Positions 42,976-52,843 of a stretch of DNA of 64,000 nucleotides are shown here, one piece after another. A program made the translations under genes and the position numbers. Under the pieces are notes generated by a model. It was given only the letters and a program-made list of their open reading frames with translations. It did not search any database and had not been told where the DNA came from. The DNA is from Pseudomonas mucoides. GTDB lineage: Bacteria; Pseudomonadota; Gammaproteobacteria; Pseudomonadales; Pseudomonadaceae. The stretch lies in assembly GCF_015461845.1 (NCBI RefSeq), contig NZ_JACOPW010000002.1, positions 1,294,342 to 1,358,341 of the forward strand. Direction: 5' to 3'. Each line of letters opens with the position of its first letter. Within the stretch, counting starts at the first letter, position 1.

Positions 42976-44289
42976 ATGGATACCCTCGCCCAATTGCGCG
43001 CCGGCCAATTGACTGGCATCACCCGCCTGGACCTGGCCTGCGGCCTGACAGAGTTCCCTCGGGAAATCTTCGACCTGGCGGACTCGCTGGAGGTGCTCAA
43101 CCTCAGCGGCAACGCCTTGCGCAGTCTGCCGGATGACCTGCATCGCCTGACCCGGTTACGCGTGCTGTTCTGCTCGGACAACCTGTTCACCGAACTGCCC
43201 GCGTGCTTGGGCCAATGCGCCGCGCTGACGATGATCGGCTTCCGCTCCAATGCCATCGAAACGGTCCCCGCCGCCGCGCTGCCGCCGTTGCTGCGCTGGT
43301 TGATCCTGACTGACAACCGCATCACTGAACTGCCCACGGAACTGGGCGACCGCCCGAACCTGCAAAAACTCATGCTCGCCGGCAACCGCTTGCAACGCCT
43401 GCCCCGCAGCCTGAGCCAGTGCCATCGACTCGAGCTGATCCGCATCGCCGCCAATCAGTTCAAGGAACTGCCCGAATGGCTACTGGCCCTGCCCAGCCTG
43501 ACGTGGCTGGCGTATGCCGGTAATCCGCTGGAAACCGAAGCGGATGCCGCAGCGCTGCAAGCCACTCCGCGGATTCCCTGGGAGCAACTGCACCTGGAGC
43601 AGCAATTGGGCGAAGGCGCTTCGGGGGTGATTCATCGGGCCACCTGGGCGCAACCGGAGCAACCGGCCACGCAGGTCGCGGTCAAGCTCTACAAGGGCGA
43701 AATGACCAGCGATGGTTCACCCCTGCACGAAATGAACGCCTGCATCACCGCCGGCCTTCACCCGAACCTGATCCGCGTCGAAGGCCGAATCGTCGATCAT
43801 CCCGAGCAACAAGCCGGGTTGGTCATGCAACTGATCGATCCGAGTTATCGAAACCTGGCCGCCCTGCCAAGCCTGGCGTCCTGCACGCGGGACGTCTACA
43901 CCGATGACACCCGCTTCAGCGCGGGCGTGGCATTGCGTATCGCCCATGGCGTCGCCTCGGTGGCCAGGCATTTGCACCAGCATGGCATCACCCACGGCGA
44001 CCTCTACGGCCACAACATCCTGTGGAACGAGGACGGTGATTGCCTGCTGGGGGATTTTGGCGCGGCGTCTTTCCACGCAACCTGCGACAGCCCTGAAAGC
44101 CGGGCGCTGCAACGGATCGAGGTGCGGGCATTTGGGGTGTTGCTGGGGGAGTTGCTGGAACGCATCGACTCGGGGTTGAGCGAGGTTGCGCGTGAGGAGT
44201 TGGAGGTGTTGCAGGAGCGCTGCTGTCACCCTGAGGTGCTGAAGCGGCCGGGGTTTGGCGAGATTGTGCGGGAACTTCAGGATCGGTGA
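42976..44289 (+). CDS. leucine-rich-repeat protein kinase
   Basis: The 437-residue protein fuses about seven to eight leucine-rich repeats (17-195; repeat pattern LEVLNLSGNALRSLPDDLHR) to a complete Ser/Thr-kinase-like domain (205-437). Kinase motifs are intact: glycine loop LGEGASGVIHRA (about 210-220), VAVKLYKG with Lys237, catalytic loop HGDLYGHNIL (340-349) and the metal-binding GDFGA (Asp360). No transmembrane segment or Roc-COR GTPase is present, so it is a cytosolic, eukaryotic-like kinase. Substrates are unknown. It may be co-transcribed with zapE. Confidence 0.85.
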   Translation: MDTLAQLRAGQLTGITRLDLACGLTEFPREIFDLADSLEVLNLSGNALRSLPDDLHRLTRLRVLFCSDNLFTELPACLGQCAALTMIGFRSNAIETVPAAALPPLLRWLILTDNRITELPTELGDRPNLQKLMLAGNRLQRLPRSLSQCHRLELIRIAANQFKELPEWLLALPSLTWLAYAGNPLETEADAAALQATPRIPWEQLHLEQQLGEGASGVIHRATWAQPEQPATQVAVKLYKGEMTSDGSPLHEMNACITAGLHPNLIRVEGRIVDHPEQQAGLVMQLIDPSYRNLAALPSLASCTRDVYTDDTRFSAGVALRIAHGVASVARHLHQHGITHGDLYGHNILWNEDGDCLLGDFGAASFHATCDSPESRALQRIEVRAFGVLLGELLERIDSGLSEVAREELEVLQERCCHPEVLKRPGFGEIVRELQDR

Positions 44290-44323
44290 CCGCTGCGGGT
44301 CAATCGTCGGAACGCCGCCCGGA

Positions 44324-44397
44324 GACAGGCTCACTCCTACCTTGGATCTGTGTATGACGCAGACCCGTGCAGGAGTGAGCCTGCTCGCGATAGCGGT
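44324..44397. repeat. decayed REPIN
   Basis: A truncated arm (ACAGGCTCACTCCTACC, 44324-44340) and an intact one (GCAGGAGTGAGCCTGCTCGC, 44368-44396) lie between the kinase and YebC genes. The outer part of the left arm is missing. Confidence 0.75.
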
Positions 44398-44414
44398 ATT
44401 ACTGAAGCAACAAA

Positions 44415-45122
44415 TTACCCAGCCAGACCGACAAACATATCCTGCACATCATCATGGTTGTCGAGGCCTTCCAGGAACGCTTCAACCTCAGCCATCTGCT
44501 CATCGCTCAAACCGCTGACCGGATTCTTCGGCTGGTAGCCCAGTTTCGCCGACAACACCGTGAAACCTTGCTCCGGCAGTGCTTTTTGCACCGCGTCCAG
44601 GTCCGCAGGTTCGGTCAGGAACAGGGTCGTGCCCTCTTCTTCGCCCGGTTCAAAATCCTGGGCACCGGCTTCAATCGCCGCCATTTCCGGATCGGCATCC
44701 GGAGTGTCCGGGGACGCTTCGATCATGCCGACATGGTTGAAGTCCCACGCCACGGAACCGGAAGCGCCCAGTTGGCCCTTACGGAACGCCACGCGGATTT
44801 CCGCTACGGTGCGGTTGATGTTGTCGGTCACGCATTCAACGATCAGCGGTACCTGATGCGGGGCAAAGCCTTCGTAAGTCACGCGATGGTATTGCACGGT
44901 TTCGCCCAACAGGCCCGCGCCTTTCTTGATCGCGCGATCGAGGGTTTCCTTGGGCATCGAGGCTTTCTTGGCCTGTTCAACCACAAGTCGCAGGTGTGCG
45001 TTGGTGGCGGTATCGGCGCCGTTACGCGCAGCAATGGTGATTTCTTTCACCAGTTTGCCGAAGATCTTGCCCTTGGCGTTGGATGCCGCTTCTTTGTGTT
45101 TAACCTTCCACTGTGCGCCCAT
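44415..45122 (-). CDS. YebC/PmpR-family (TACO1-like) regulator
   Basis: The 235-residue protein shows the family's N-terminal [65 protein letters not shown] and [18 protein letters not shown]. The family covers DNA-binding regulators and, more recently, ribosome-associated factors helping translation of poly-proline stretches. It begins MGAQWK rather than the MAGHSKW of canonical YebC, which marks the YeeN-type paralogue. It is convergent with the kinase gene and divergent from vgrG. Confidence 0.9.
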   Translation of the reverse strand: MGAQWKVKHKEAASNAKGKIFGKLVKEITIAARNGADTATNAHLRLVVEQAKKASMPKETLDRAIKKGAGLLGETVQYHRVTYEGFAPHQVPLIVECVTDNINRTVAEIRVAFRKGQLGASGSVAWDFNHVGMIEASPDTPDADPEMAAIEAGAQDFEPGEEEGTTLFLTEPADLDAVQKALPEQGFTVLSAKLGYQPKNPVSGLSDEQMAEVEAFLEGLDNHDDVQDMFVGLAG

Positions 45123-45354
45123 TACTCACTCTCTTGATCTGTGGCGCCGAGACATCTATTGGCCGACGCGTTGCGCAAGTTTATACGGCCTAAAGTTGGC
45201 AATCGACCAAAAAATGCGCCGGGTCCACCGGCTTCACCGATCGACATTTTCGCCAGCACTCGTAGGGCGATTCTGAAACAGCGATTTGCGGTGACCATTG
45301 AGCGGCGCGGTTTCGTACCCTTCGCGTCCGCAATCCAAGGCAGAAGCGCACTCG

Positions 45355-46755
45355 ATGCACAACGACAAGGAAAGTCTCTACACCCTGACCCTCCTCGACA
45401 GCGGTTTAAGCCTGCAGGTGTTGACATTCAGTGGCACCGAAGGCCTGAACCGGCCCTACTGGTTCGACATTGAAGTGATTGGCCTGGCACCGGCGATGAA
45501 CCTAGACCCGTTGCTGCAACAACCGGCCCTGCTGACGATGGGCGATCGCACCGCTGTTCACGGCATTCTTCATAGCGCCAGCCGTGAACACCGCGGCCCG
45601 CATTGCATCGGCTATCACCTGGTGCTGGTGCCTTACCTGCAAACCCTCGACCGTCACCGCTGTCGTCGGGTGTTTCATCACCTCAGCGTGCCGGCCATCC
45701 TGCGTCAATTGTTCCAGGAGCATGCGCTGCCCGAGGACAGCTATCGTCTGGAACTGGCCACCGTGCACTACCCGCCCCGGCCGTTTTGCATTCAATACGA
45801 AGAGTCCGACCTGACACTGATGCAGCGGCTGTGCGAAGAAGAAGGCATCCACTATCACTTCGAACAGCAGTGCAATGGGCATGTGCTGGTACTGGCGGAT
45901 GACAGCCAGACATTCCCCCAGGAGCCGCTCGTGCTGCCCTTTCAAGAGGATGCGCCCAGCGAGACGTCTTTGCCGGTGATCAGTGAGCTGTCCCAACGTC
46001 ATAACGCACGTGTCCTGCCCACCCGCCGCGTTGCCAACAATCGAGGATTTCAGGCATCGGGTGACGGCGCCGCCAACCATACCTTGGCCAAGACATCCCC
46101 CTTCACCGGTCGCCCCGCCCCCGAGCAGGCGCACCGCGAGCAACTCAGTCGCCGGTCACTGGAGCGTCTGCGTTGCCAGCATCGACAGATTGAAGGCCGA
46201 AGTGATCACGCCGGCTTGCGCAGTGGCAGCATCGTGCAAGTGATGGAACATCCCCTGTCGGGCTTCAACGATCAGTGGCTGATCACCGACGTCCAGCACG
46301 GCGGGCAACAGCCTTCAATCCTCGCCGACCAACGTCCCCGTCGCTACAGCAATCAGTTCACCGCCATTCCCTGGTCAACGGAATTCAGGCCCGCGCTCAC
46401 GCAACCCCGGCCGAGCATTCCAGGCTATCAGAGGGCGTTAGTGCTGGGCGTCGCCGGACAACCGGCAGCGCTGGATGAGCAACATCGAATCCACGTGCGG
46501 CTGTGGCCAGCACTAGAAGAGGACGCGGATGAATCCATCGGCCTGTGGCTTCCCGTGGCCCTCGCCACACCGCAAGGCGGGATTGATCCCTCCAGCCTGC
46601 CCCTCGCCGGCACCGAAGTGCTCATCAGCTTTCTCGACAGCGACCCGGATCGCCCGGTGTTGTGCGCCACCGTCTTCCACCCGACCAAGCCCCGCGCCGC
46701 CTATCCACCGCGCAGCGATGGGCGATTGCTGCTCGATTGGCTGATCAATCGCTAG
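45355..46755 (+). CDS. short orphan VgrG-like protein
   Basis: The 466-residue protein has the gp27-like N-terminal part of VgrG (YTLTLLDSGLSLQVLTFSG, FCIQYEESDLTLMQRLCEEEGIHYHFE) and a gp5-type OB-fold (HRIHVRLWPALEEDADESIGLWLPVALATPQGG, then LAGTEVLISFLDSDPDRPVLCATVFHPTKPRAAYP). The protein then stops. The long beta-helical needle and any effector extension of usual VgrG proteins (600 residues or more) are absent. The start at 45355 is preferred over the frame opening at 45298. No Hcp, adaptor or effector gene adjoins. It may be a degenerate or regulatory spike relative. Confidence 0.75.
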   Translation: MHNDKESLYTLTLLDSGLSLQVLTFSGTEGLNRPYWFDIEVIGLAPAMNLDPLLQQPALLTMGDRTAVHGILHSASREHRGPHCIGYHLVLVPYLQTLDRHRCRRVFHHLSVPAILRQLFQEHALPEDSYRLELATVHYPPRPFCIQYEESDLTLMQRLCEEEGIHYHFEQQCNGHVLVLADDSQTFPQEPLVLPFQEDAPSETSLPVISELSQRHNARVLPTRRVANNRGFQASGDGAANHTLAKTSPFTGRPAPEQAHREQLSRRSLERLRCQHRQIEGRSDHAGLRSGSIVQVMEHPLSGFNDQWLITDVQHGGQQPSILADQRPRRYSNQFTAIPWSTEFRPALTQPRPSIPGYQRALVLGVAGQPAALDEQHRIHVRLWPALEEDADESIGLWLPVALATPQGGIDPSSLPLAGTEVLISFLDSDPDRPVLCATVFHPTKPRAAYPPRSDGRLLLDWLINR

Positions 46756-48143
46756 CCCTTGTCCGCCTTGCCGGCCGCCGCGGCAAACTTGGCCAGGCGT
46801 ACGTCCAGGTGCCGTGGCCTGCGGCCGTGATCTTCGGCGCGCTCCTTGCGGCGGATGGCGTTGCGCACCATCAGGGAACCGAGGTAACGAATCGGCTCCG
46901 GCGGAAAAAACCCTAAAGGACCGTTCACCAATGGTGAACGGGTCCAGGCATTGTCCAGCCCCAGGACCATCGAGGCCAGAATCTGCCCGCCCATGTGGCA
47001 CGGGCCAACGCCGCTGCCGGAATAACCGAACCCGTAGAACACATTCCCGCTGGCGCTCATCTGGCCAAAGAACGGCAGACCGGTGACCGAACGATCCGAC
47101 GGACCATTCCAGGTCGCCTCGACCCTGGCGTCGGCAAACGCAGGAAAGAACTCGTTCAGGCTGTCTTTCAACAACCCGGCGTACGGAGACGGCTGATCGA
47201 ACACCGGCAACATCCGCCCGCCATAGGCGAAGGTGTTGCCGCCCTTGCCGAGCATGATCCGGCCGTCCGGGGTGTTGTGGTAGTAGTGCACGAAAATCCG
47301 CGAATCAAGCACGGTGACGCCGCTGGTCAGGCCGATCTCGTCGAGCAGATCGGGGCGCGGCTCGGTGATCAACATGTCGCTGGAGACAATCGCCACGCTG
47401 CGCTCGAACTGCGGGAACGCCCGGGCCATCCAGGCGTTCATTGCCAGCACCACCCGGTCTGCGCGAACGGTGCCGTTGCGGGTTTGAATCCCCGCTGGCT
47501 TGCCCTCCTCCAACCCGGTCATCGCAGTGTTCTCATGAATGCTCACGCCCAACTGCAACGCCACCCGCCGCAAACCGCGCACCAGTTTCCCGGGTTGCAC
47601 GCTGGCGGCCGCCGGGGAAAACCAGCCCTCCAGATGCTTGCTGGAACCGGCCATGCGTTGCACGTCGGCGACCGGGCGCTGGGTGAACGAGTTGATGCCG
47701 TTGCGCTCCAGCGCGGCAATCACCGCATCGGTCGAGCCACACTGGGCGCGATTGGTCGCGGTGTAGAGCGTGCCATCGAGGCGGTAATCGGCCTCCACGC
47801 CATACTGTTCGCAGAAGGTGCCAATCGCGTAAATGCTGCGCTCGGATTCCTTGACCAGGCGTACCGCCTCCTCGACACCGAACAGTCGCTCGAGGGTGAA
47901 ATACTTGGCCGACCACGACAACGCACAACCGCCGTTGCGGCCGCTGGCACCGGCCCCGCAGATGTCGGCCTCGATCAGCACCACATCGAGTTCCGGGTTC
48001 TGCTCCTTGAGCATGATCGCCGTCCACAAACCGGTGTAGCCGCCACCGACGATGCACACGTCTGCACGGGTATCGCCGTCCAGCGCCGGGCAAATGTCGG
48101 ACGTATCAGCCTTTAAGGCCTGGTCCAGCCAAAAGGGTCTCAT
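46752..48143 (-). CDS. FAD-dependent amine oxidoreductase linked to phosphonate genes
   Basis: This 463-residue flavoenzyme of the DadA/PuuB type has the FAD fold VCIVGGGYTGLWTAIMLKEQ (residues 29-48) followed by EADICGAGASGRNGGCALSW, and C-terminal FYGFGYSGSGVGPCHMGGQI. It lies behind an organophosphate-antiporter-type transporter and near phnW/phnX. Such oxidases recur beside phosphonate genes, and some (PbfC/PbfD) act on 2-aminoethylphosphonate or its N-methyl derivative, so I infer a similar role. Gamma-glutamylputrescine oxidation is the alternative. The stop overlaps the opposing vgrG stop at a shared CTAG. Confidence 0.8.
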   Translation of the reverse strand: MRPFWLDQALKADTSDICPALDGDTRADVCIVGGGYTGLWTAIMLKEQNPELDVVLIEADICGAGASGRNGGCALSWSAKYFTLERLFGVEEAVRLVKESERSIYAIGTFCEQYGVEADYRLDGTLYTATNRAQCGSTDAVIAALERNGINSFTQRPVADVQRMAGSSKHLEGWFSPAAASVQPGKLVRGLRRVALQLGVSIHENTAMTGLEEGKPAGIQTRNGTVRADRVVLAMNAWMARAFPQFERSVAIVSSDMLITEPRPDLLDEIGLTSGVTVLDSRIFVHYYHNTPDGRIMLGKGGNTFAYGGRMLPVFDQPSPYAGLLKDSLNEFFPAFADARVEATWNGPSDRSVTGLPFFGQMSASGNVFYGFGYSGSGVGPCHMGGQILASMVLGLDNAWTRSPLVNGPLGFFPPEPIRYLGSLMVRNAIRRKERAEDHGRRPRHLDVRLAKFAAAAGKADKG

Positions 48144-48212
48144 GGGGAAATCTCCAGTCAGATGCCCACACGCCAGCCTGCCGCCCGTGCAGCAGGCTGC
48201 GAGGGACAGGAT

Positions 48213-49538
48213 TCAGGTACGCAGGGGTTTGATCGCCATCGCCTGATTGGGCACGAAGGGATAGTTGGTACGCAGGCCAGCCGGGCGGCTGTTCCAGTGG
48301 GGAATCAACACCAGGGCCGAGAACAAGGCGCAACCGGCGAAGACGATGAACACGGTGACCGAGTCGAAGTAGCCCGGCAGCAATCCGCCAAGAATCGCCC
48401 CGACCGAACCGCAACCGTTGACGAAACCCGCTGCCGTCGCGCCCGCCTTGGCGGTGCCGAAATCAATCGCTGCCGCACCGCTGATCATCGAGTCCGGCCC
48501 GTACAGGGTCAGGCCCATGACAAACAACAGCACGACCACCAGCAAGACGCTGCCGGTGTGCAAGGCGCCCATGAACAAGGCCAGGGTCACGGTCAGCGCC
48601 AACAGGCTGAGGACGCAGGCCGGCATGCGGCGCGCACCGAACACTTTGTCCGACGCCAGACCCAGCAGGATCGGCCCGAGCAACCCGGCCAGTTCAAACG
48701 CGGTCGGGATGATCGCCGCGCCGACCTTGCCCACCGTCGGCATTTGTTCGAACACGATCACCGGGCCCCATAGCAGAATCGCGTAACGCGCCGGTTTCAG
48801 CAGAAAGTACGCCAGGCCCAGCACCAGCACCGTGCGGTTGCGCAGGATTTCCTTCAAGGGTTCCAGGATGCTGATCTTGCTTTGCGCGTCAGCCTCTTCG
48901 GCGGTCAACTCGGGTTCGATGTCCACCGCCGGCAGGCCGACGTCTTGCGGTGTGTTGCGTTGAAAAATAAAAAACAGCACGGCGACCAGCCCAACCACCG
49001 CCGCACTGGAAATGAACGCCGCATGCCAGGTGCCGATCAGCGTATACGCCCACCAGCCCGCAAACGGCGATGCCACCAGCCCACCAAAGGCATAGCAGGA
49101 ACTCCATAACCCCAGCACCCTGCCGCGCTGCTGCGCGGGGAAGAAACTGCCGAGGTTTTTGCACAGCCCGGACCAGCCGGTGGACTGCGCCAACCCTTGA
49201 ATCAACATGCAGGTGGCGAAGATCGGCAGTGTCGCGTAAGTGCCCATCACCAGCGCTGCCGCCGCCGAAATCAGTAACCCGCCGAGCACCACGACCCGTG
49301 GGCCAAAGCGGTCGGCGAGCATGCCCCAGGTGAACTGCCCGAGGGCGTACGCCGCCAGGTAGATCGCGTCGAGGTTGGCCATGGCCATTTTGTCGAGCAT
49401 GAAGGTGGGGTCTTCGGCGATCCCCAGTTTGGCCACGGAAAATGCTTTGCGGGTGAAGTAGAAAGCGGCGTAGGCGAGCCAGGTGATCGCGAAGATCTGC
49501 ACGCGCCAGCGCTTGATGGTGCCGATGGGATTGTTCAT
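48213..49538 (-). CDS. MFS transporter of the organophosphate:phosphate antiporter type
   Basis: This 441-residue, 12-helix major-facilitator protein of the GlpT/UhpT (OPA) group shows WLAYAAFYFTRKAFSVAKLG near the N-terminus, YALGQFTWGMLADRFGPR in loop 2-3 and STGWSGLCKNLGSFFP. OPA members import phosphorylated organic compounds; the neighbourhood suggests 2-aminoethylphosphonate or a related phosphonate. It precedes the FAD oxidase gene on the same strand (69 bp gap) and is divergent from a LysR regulator. Confidence 0.88.
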   Translation of the reverse strand: MNNPIGTIKRWRVQIFAITWLAYAAFYFTRKAFSVAKLGIAEDPTFMLDKMAMANLDAIYLAAYALGQFTWGMLADRFGPRVVVLGGLLISAAAALVMGTYATLPIFATCMLIQGLAQSTGWSGLCKNLGSFFPAQQRGRVLGLWSSCYAFGGLVASPFAGWWAYTLIGTWHAAFISSAAVVGLVAVLFFIFQRNTPQDVGLPAVDIEPELTAEEADAQSKISILEPLKEILRNRTVLVLGLAYFLLKPARYAILLWGPVIVFEQMPTVGKVGAAIIPTAFELAGLLGPILLGLASDKVFGARRMPACVLSLLALTVTLALFMGALHTGSVLLVVVLLFVMGLTLYGPDSMISGAAAIDFGTAKAGATAAGFVNGCGSVGAILGGLLPGYFDSVTVFIVFAGCALFSALVLIPHWNSRPAGLRTNYPFVPNQAMAIKPLRT

Positions 49539-49805
49539 TGTGGTTCTGACCTCAGGGTGTGAGTGTGCCGGCAGAATTGGAAGAAAACGCCTGTGTTTTT
49601 ATTGTTGAGCACTGCGGTATCGCGGATTCCCTGTCGCGATACCGGTCAGATGAGTCCTGCTGTTGCACGCACAGACTCATGGCCACCGCGGCTGTTCGAC
49701 TGACCAGTCACCGGGGCTGAGGTGGATAAAAACAATTACTGATTAATAAGTGAAATCGATTTATCGTATTTCCAAAATAAGCTCAGCTTGTTACTGGAGG
49801 TTTCG

Positions 49806-50678
49806 ATGTCGGTTTCCCACGCCCAACTCAAAGCCTTCCACGCCGTGGCCGTCCACGGAAGCTTTACCAAAGCCGCCGAGCGGCTATTCCTCACGCAACC
49901 GGCGATTTCCGACCAGGTGCGCAAACTCGAGGAGCGCTTCGGTGTGTTGTTGTTTCACCGCAACAAACGCTCGGTGCGCCTGACGGATCTGGGCGAGCGC
50001 TTGCTCGCCATCACGCAACGGCTGTTCGTGATCGAGGCCGAAGCCCAGGAGCTTTTGCAGGACTCTCAAGCCTTGCAGACCGGCAGCCTGATCCTCGCGG
50101 TGGATGCGCCGGTGCACGTGCTGCCGCAGATCGCGCGGTTCTGCGAACGCTATCCGGGCATCAGCGTGAAGATTGAAACCGGCAACACCGATGAGTCGCT
50201 GTTTCGTCTGTTCAACTATCAGGCCGACCTGGCGTTGTTGGGCCGGGATGTCAGTGATGAACGGCTGATCTCGCTGCCATTGCGCAATGACCCGATGGTG
50301 GCGTTTGTTTCACGCCATCATCCGTGGGCGGATCGCGAATCGATCTGCCTTGCGGACCTGGATGACACGCCGTTGGTGCTGCGTGAAATCGGTTCGGTGA
50401 CACGCCAGACGCTGGAAGAGGAAATGGCCCGGGCGGGGTTTCGCATTCGCCCGGCGATTCAGGTGGAAGGACGGGAAGCGGCGCGGGAGGCGGTGGTGGT
50501 CGGGATTGGGGTTGGGGTGGTGTCGGCCGCCGAGTTTGGTGCCGACTCAAGGGTTTGCGCGTTGCCGATTACTGATTGCAAACGGCGGCTGACGGAGACG
50601 CTGGTGTGCTTGCGTGAGCAGAGTTCGCGGCGGGTGGTGGCGACGTTTCTGGAGATGGTTCGCGAGAGTCTGGTGTAG
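49806..50678 (+). CDS. LysR-family regulator (transporter side)
   Basis: This 290-residue LysR protein has the HTH SHAQLKAFHAVAVHGSFTKAAERLFLTQPAISDQVRKLEERF (4-46) and an effector domain. The start at 49806 follows GGAGGTTTCG; a six-codon longer frame is less suitable. It is divergent from the OPA transporter and FAD oxidase genes and convergent with the second LysR gene, with which it shares clear sequence similarity (VAxxGSFTxAAxRLFxxQPA). The two regulators may be a duplicated pair dividing control of uptake and degradation. Confidence 0.87.
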   Translation: MSVSHAQLKAFHAVAVHGSFTKAAERLFLTQPAISDQVRKLEERFGVLLFHRNKRSVRLTDLGERLLAITQRLFVIEAEAQELLQDSQALQTGSLILAVDAPVHVLPQIARFCERYPGISVKIETGNTDESLFRLFNYQADLALLGRDVSDERLISLPLRNDPMVAFVSRHHPWADRESICLADLDDTPLVLREIGSVTRQTLEEEMARAGFRIRPAIQVEGREAAREAVVVGIGVGVVSAAEFGADSRVCALPITDCKRRLTETLVCLREQSSRRVVATFLEMVRESLV

Positions 50679-50706
50679 GCAGGCCCGCGATAGCCGCACC
50701 TCGTTT

Positions 50707-51567
50707 CTAACTGACCGGCGCCAGATCAAAAAACGCCTGAATCAAGCGCAAATCCCGCCGCCGCTCCATGCACCCGATCATGTGCCGGTTAACCAACCCC
50801 TCGCCCACAATCGGCACCGCCGCCACCCGTGGGTCATGGCTGACTTCCACCGACGACACCACCCCCACCCCCAACTCCGCCGCCACCGCCTCGGTCACTG
50901 CTTCACGACTGTCCAGCTCCAGCAACACCCGTGGACTGACCTTCGCCGAATCGCAGGCCTGATCGAACGTGCGTCGGGTAATCGAACTCGGCTCACGCAA
51001 CACCATGATCACCTGATCCAGTTCCTTGAGCTTCACGCTGGAAGCTTTCGCCCAACGATGACTTTGCGGCACCAATGCGCAAATCCGCGATTCGCTCAGT
51101 GCCTGTAAATGCAGGCCCTTGCGCGGTTCAACCTCGGTCAACACCGCCACGTCGGCGTGCTCGGACAATAACGCCGCCAGGGTTTCCTGGGCATTGCCCA
51201 GCCGCAGGTTGACGGTGATGCCGGGGTAGCGCGCGCGCAGACTGGCCAGCATCGGCATGACCATGTGCGGCCCGTCTGCCGCCACTTCAAGCCGTCCGGT
51301 CAGCAACTGCCGGTTCGCTTCGAGCATCACCTGTGCCTCTTCCGCCAGGCCGAACATGGCCCGGGTGATCGCGGCCAGTTTGGTGCCCTCCTCCGTCAGC
51401 TCCACCCGTCGTGCGGTACGGCGCAACAAGGTGATCTGGTAATGCTCTTCCAGGGCCTTGATGTGCCCGGTCACCGCCGGCTGACTAATGAACAACCGCG
51501 CGGCGGCGCGGGTAAAGCTGCCTTCGCGGGCCACGGCATCAAAGGCCCGAAGCTGAAACAGGTTCAT
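50707..51567 (-). CDS. LysR-family regulator of phosphonate genes
   Basis: This 286-residue LysR protein has the HTH LRAFDAVAREGSFTRAAARLFISQPAVTGHIKALEEHY (6-43) and an effector domain with LDSREAVTEAVAAELGVGVV. It is divergent from phnW with 109 bp between, containing AATTTG-N13-CAAATT, so it very probably activates phnWX in response to an aminoethylphosphonate-derived inducer. Its relative at 49806 lies 28 bp away, convergent. Confidence 0.87.
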   Translation of the reverse strand: MNLFQLRAFDAVAREGSFTRAAARLFISQPAVTGHIKALEEHYQITLLRRTARRVELTEEGTKLAAITRAMFGLAEEAQVMLEANRQLLTGRLEVAADGPHMVMPMLASLRARYPGITVNLRLGNAQETLAALLSEHADVAVLTEVEPRKGLHLQALSESRICALVPQSHRWAKASSVKLKELDQVIMVLREPSSITRRTFDQACDSAKVSPRVLLELDSREAVTEAVAAELGVGVVSSVEVSHDPRVAAVPIVGEGLVNRHMIGCMERRRDLRLIQAFFDLAPVS

Positions 51568-51603
51568 GAATAAACCTCACTGATGGCTGGCATAACAACA
51601 AAC

Positions 51604-51628
51604 AATTTGATTGATAGCACGGCAAATT
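51604..51628. promoter_or_regulatory. LysR-type inverted repeat before phnW
   Basis: AATTTG (51604-51609) and CAAATT (51623-51628) are perfect inverted half-sites around 13 bp, 49 bp before phnW. This is a plausible site for the divergent LysR protein. Confidence 0.55.
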
Positions 51629-51676
51629 GCAATTTATGTCCCGTAGCTTCATCCCATCGAATGCGAGGACACGAGA

Positions 51677-52786
51677 ATGAGTACTGCCGAACCCATCCTG
51701 CTTACCCCCGGCCCACTGACCACATCGGCCCGCACCCGTCAGGCGATGATGGTCGACTGGGGTTCATGGGATGACCGCTTCAATCAACTGACCGCCAGCC
51801 TGTGCGAGCAACTGCTGGCGATCATCAACGGCGGCACCAGCCACCACTGCGTGCCCCTGCAAGGCAGCGGTACTTTCGCGGTCGAGGCAGCGATCGGCAC
51901 GCTGGTGCCCCGCAATGGCAAAGTATTGGTGCTGATCAACGGCGCCTACGGCAAACGCCTGGCGAAGATCTGCGAAGTGCTCGGCCGCTCCTTCAGCACC
52001 TTCGAAACCGCTGAAGACGAACCGACCACCGCCGCCGACGTCGACCGTCTGCTGCACGCCGACGCCAGCATCACCCACGTCGCACTGATTCACTGCGAAA
52101 CCAGCACCGGCATCCTCAATCCGCTGCCGGAAATCGCCAACGTCATTGCGCAACACGGCAAGCGCTTGATCATCGACGCCATGAGCTCTTTCGGCGCGCT
52201 GCCGGTGGATGCGCAACAGGTGCCGTTCGACGCCCTGATCGCCGCGTCCGGCAAATGCCTGGAAGGCGTACCGGGCATGGGCTTCGTCTTTGCTCGCAAA
52301 GAGTCGTTGGCCAACGCCGCCGGCAACTCGCACTCGCTGGCGATGGACCTGTTCGACCAGCACACCTACATGGCCAAGACCGGTCAATGGCGCTTCACCC
52401 CGCCGACCCATGTGGTCGCGGCGCTGCACGAAGCCTTGCTGCAATACAACGAAGAAGGTGGCCTGCCGGCGCGGCATCAGCGCTATGCCGACAACTGCAA
52501 CGTGTTGCTGGAAGACATGGCCCGGCTCGGTCTGCGCAGCTTCCTGCCCGCCGCGATTCAGGCGCCGATCATCGTCACGTTCCACGCGCCGAAAGACCCG
52601 CGTTACCAGTTCAAGGAGTTCTACGAACGGGTCAAGGCCAAGGGATTCATCCTCTACCCCGGCAAATTGACCCAGGTTGAAACATTCCGCGTCGGCTGCA
52701 TCGGCCACGTCAACCAGGCCGAGATGCACGCGGCCGTGGCGGCGGTTGCCGAAGTCCTGCGCGAGATGGAAGTGTTAGAGATCTGA
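51677..52786 (+). CDS. phnW: 2-aminoethylphosphonate-pyruvate transaminase
   Basis: This 369-residue class-V PLP aminotransferase converts 2-aminoethylphosphonate and pyruvate to phosphonoacetaldehyde and alanine. Segments are [44 protein letters not shown] and the PLP-lysine site [19 protein letters not shown] (Lys193). ACGAGA precedes the ATG. It lies 57 bp upstream of phnX, which consumes its product. Length and motifs are typical. Confidence 0.96.
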   Translation: MSTAEPILLTPGPLTTSARTRQAMMVDWGSWDDRFNQLTASLCEQLLAIINGGTSHHCVPLQGSGTFAVEAAIGTLVPRNGKVLVLINGAYGKRLAKICEVLGRSFSTFETAEDEPTTAADVDRLLHADASITHVALIHCETSTGILNPLPEIANVIAQHGKRLIIDAMSSFGALPVDAQQVPFDALIAASGKCLEGVPGMGFVFARKESLANAAGNSHSLAMDLFDQHTYMAKTGQWRFTPPTHVVAALHEALLQYNEEGGLPARHQRYADNCNVLLEDMARLGLRSFLPAAIQAPIIVTFHAPKDPRYQFKEFYERVKAKGFILYPGKLTQVETFRVGCIGHVNQAEMHAAVAAVAEVLREMEVLEI

Positions 52787-52843
52787 CGCACAACCATCTG
52801 CTACACAAATTTGCTCATCATTCCAACAGACAGGATTTGAGAC

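Noticed and set aside
46995..48116. 373-codon frame opposite the FAD oxidoreductase
   Set aside because: It is a mirror of a gene with clear FAD motifs.
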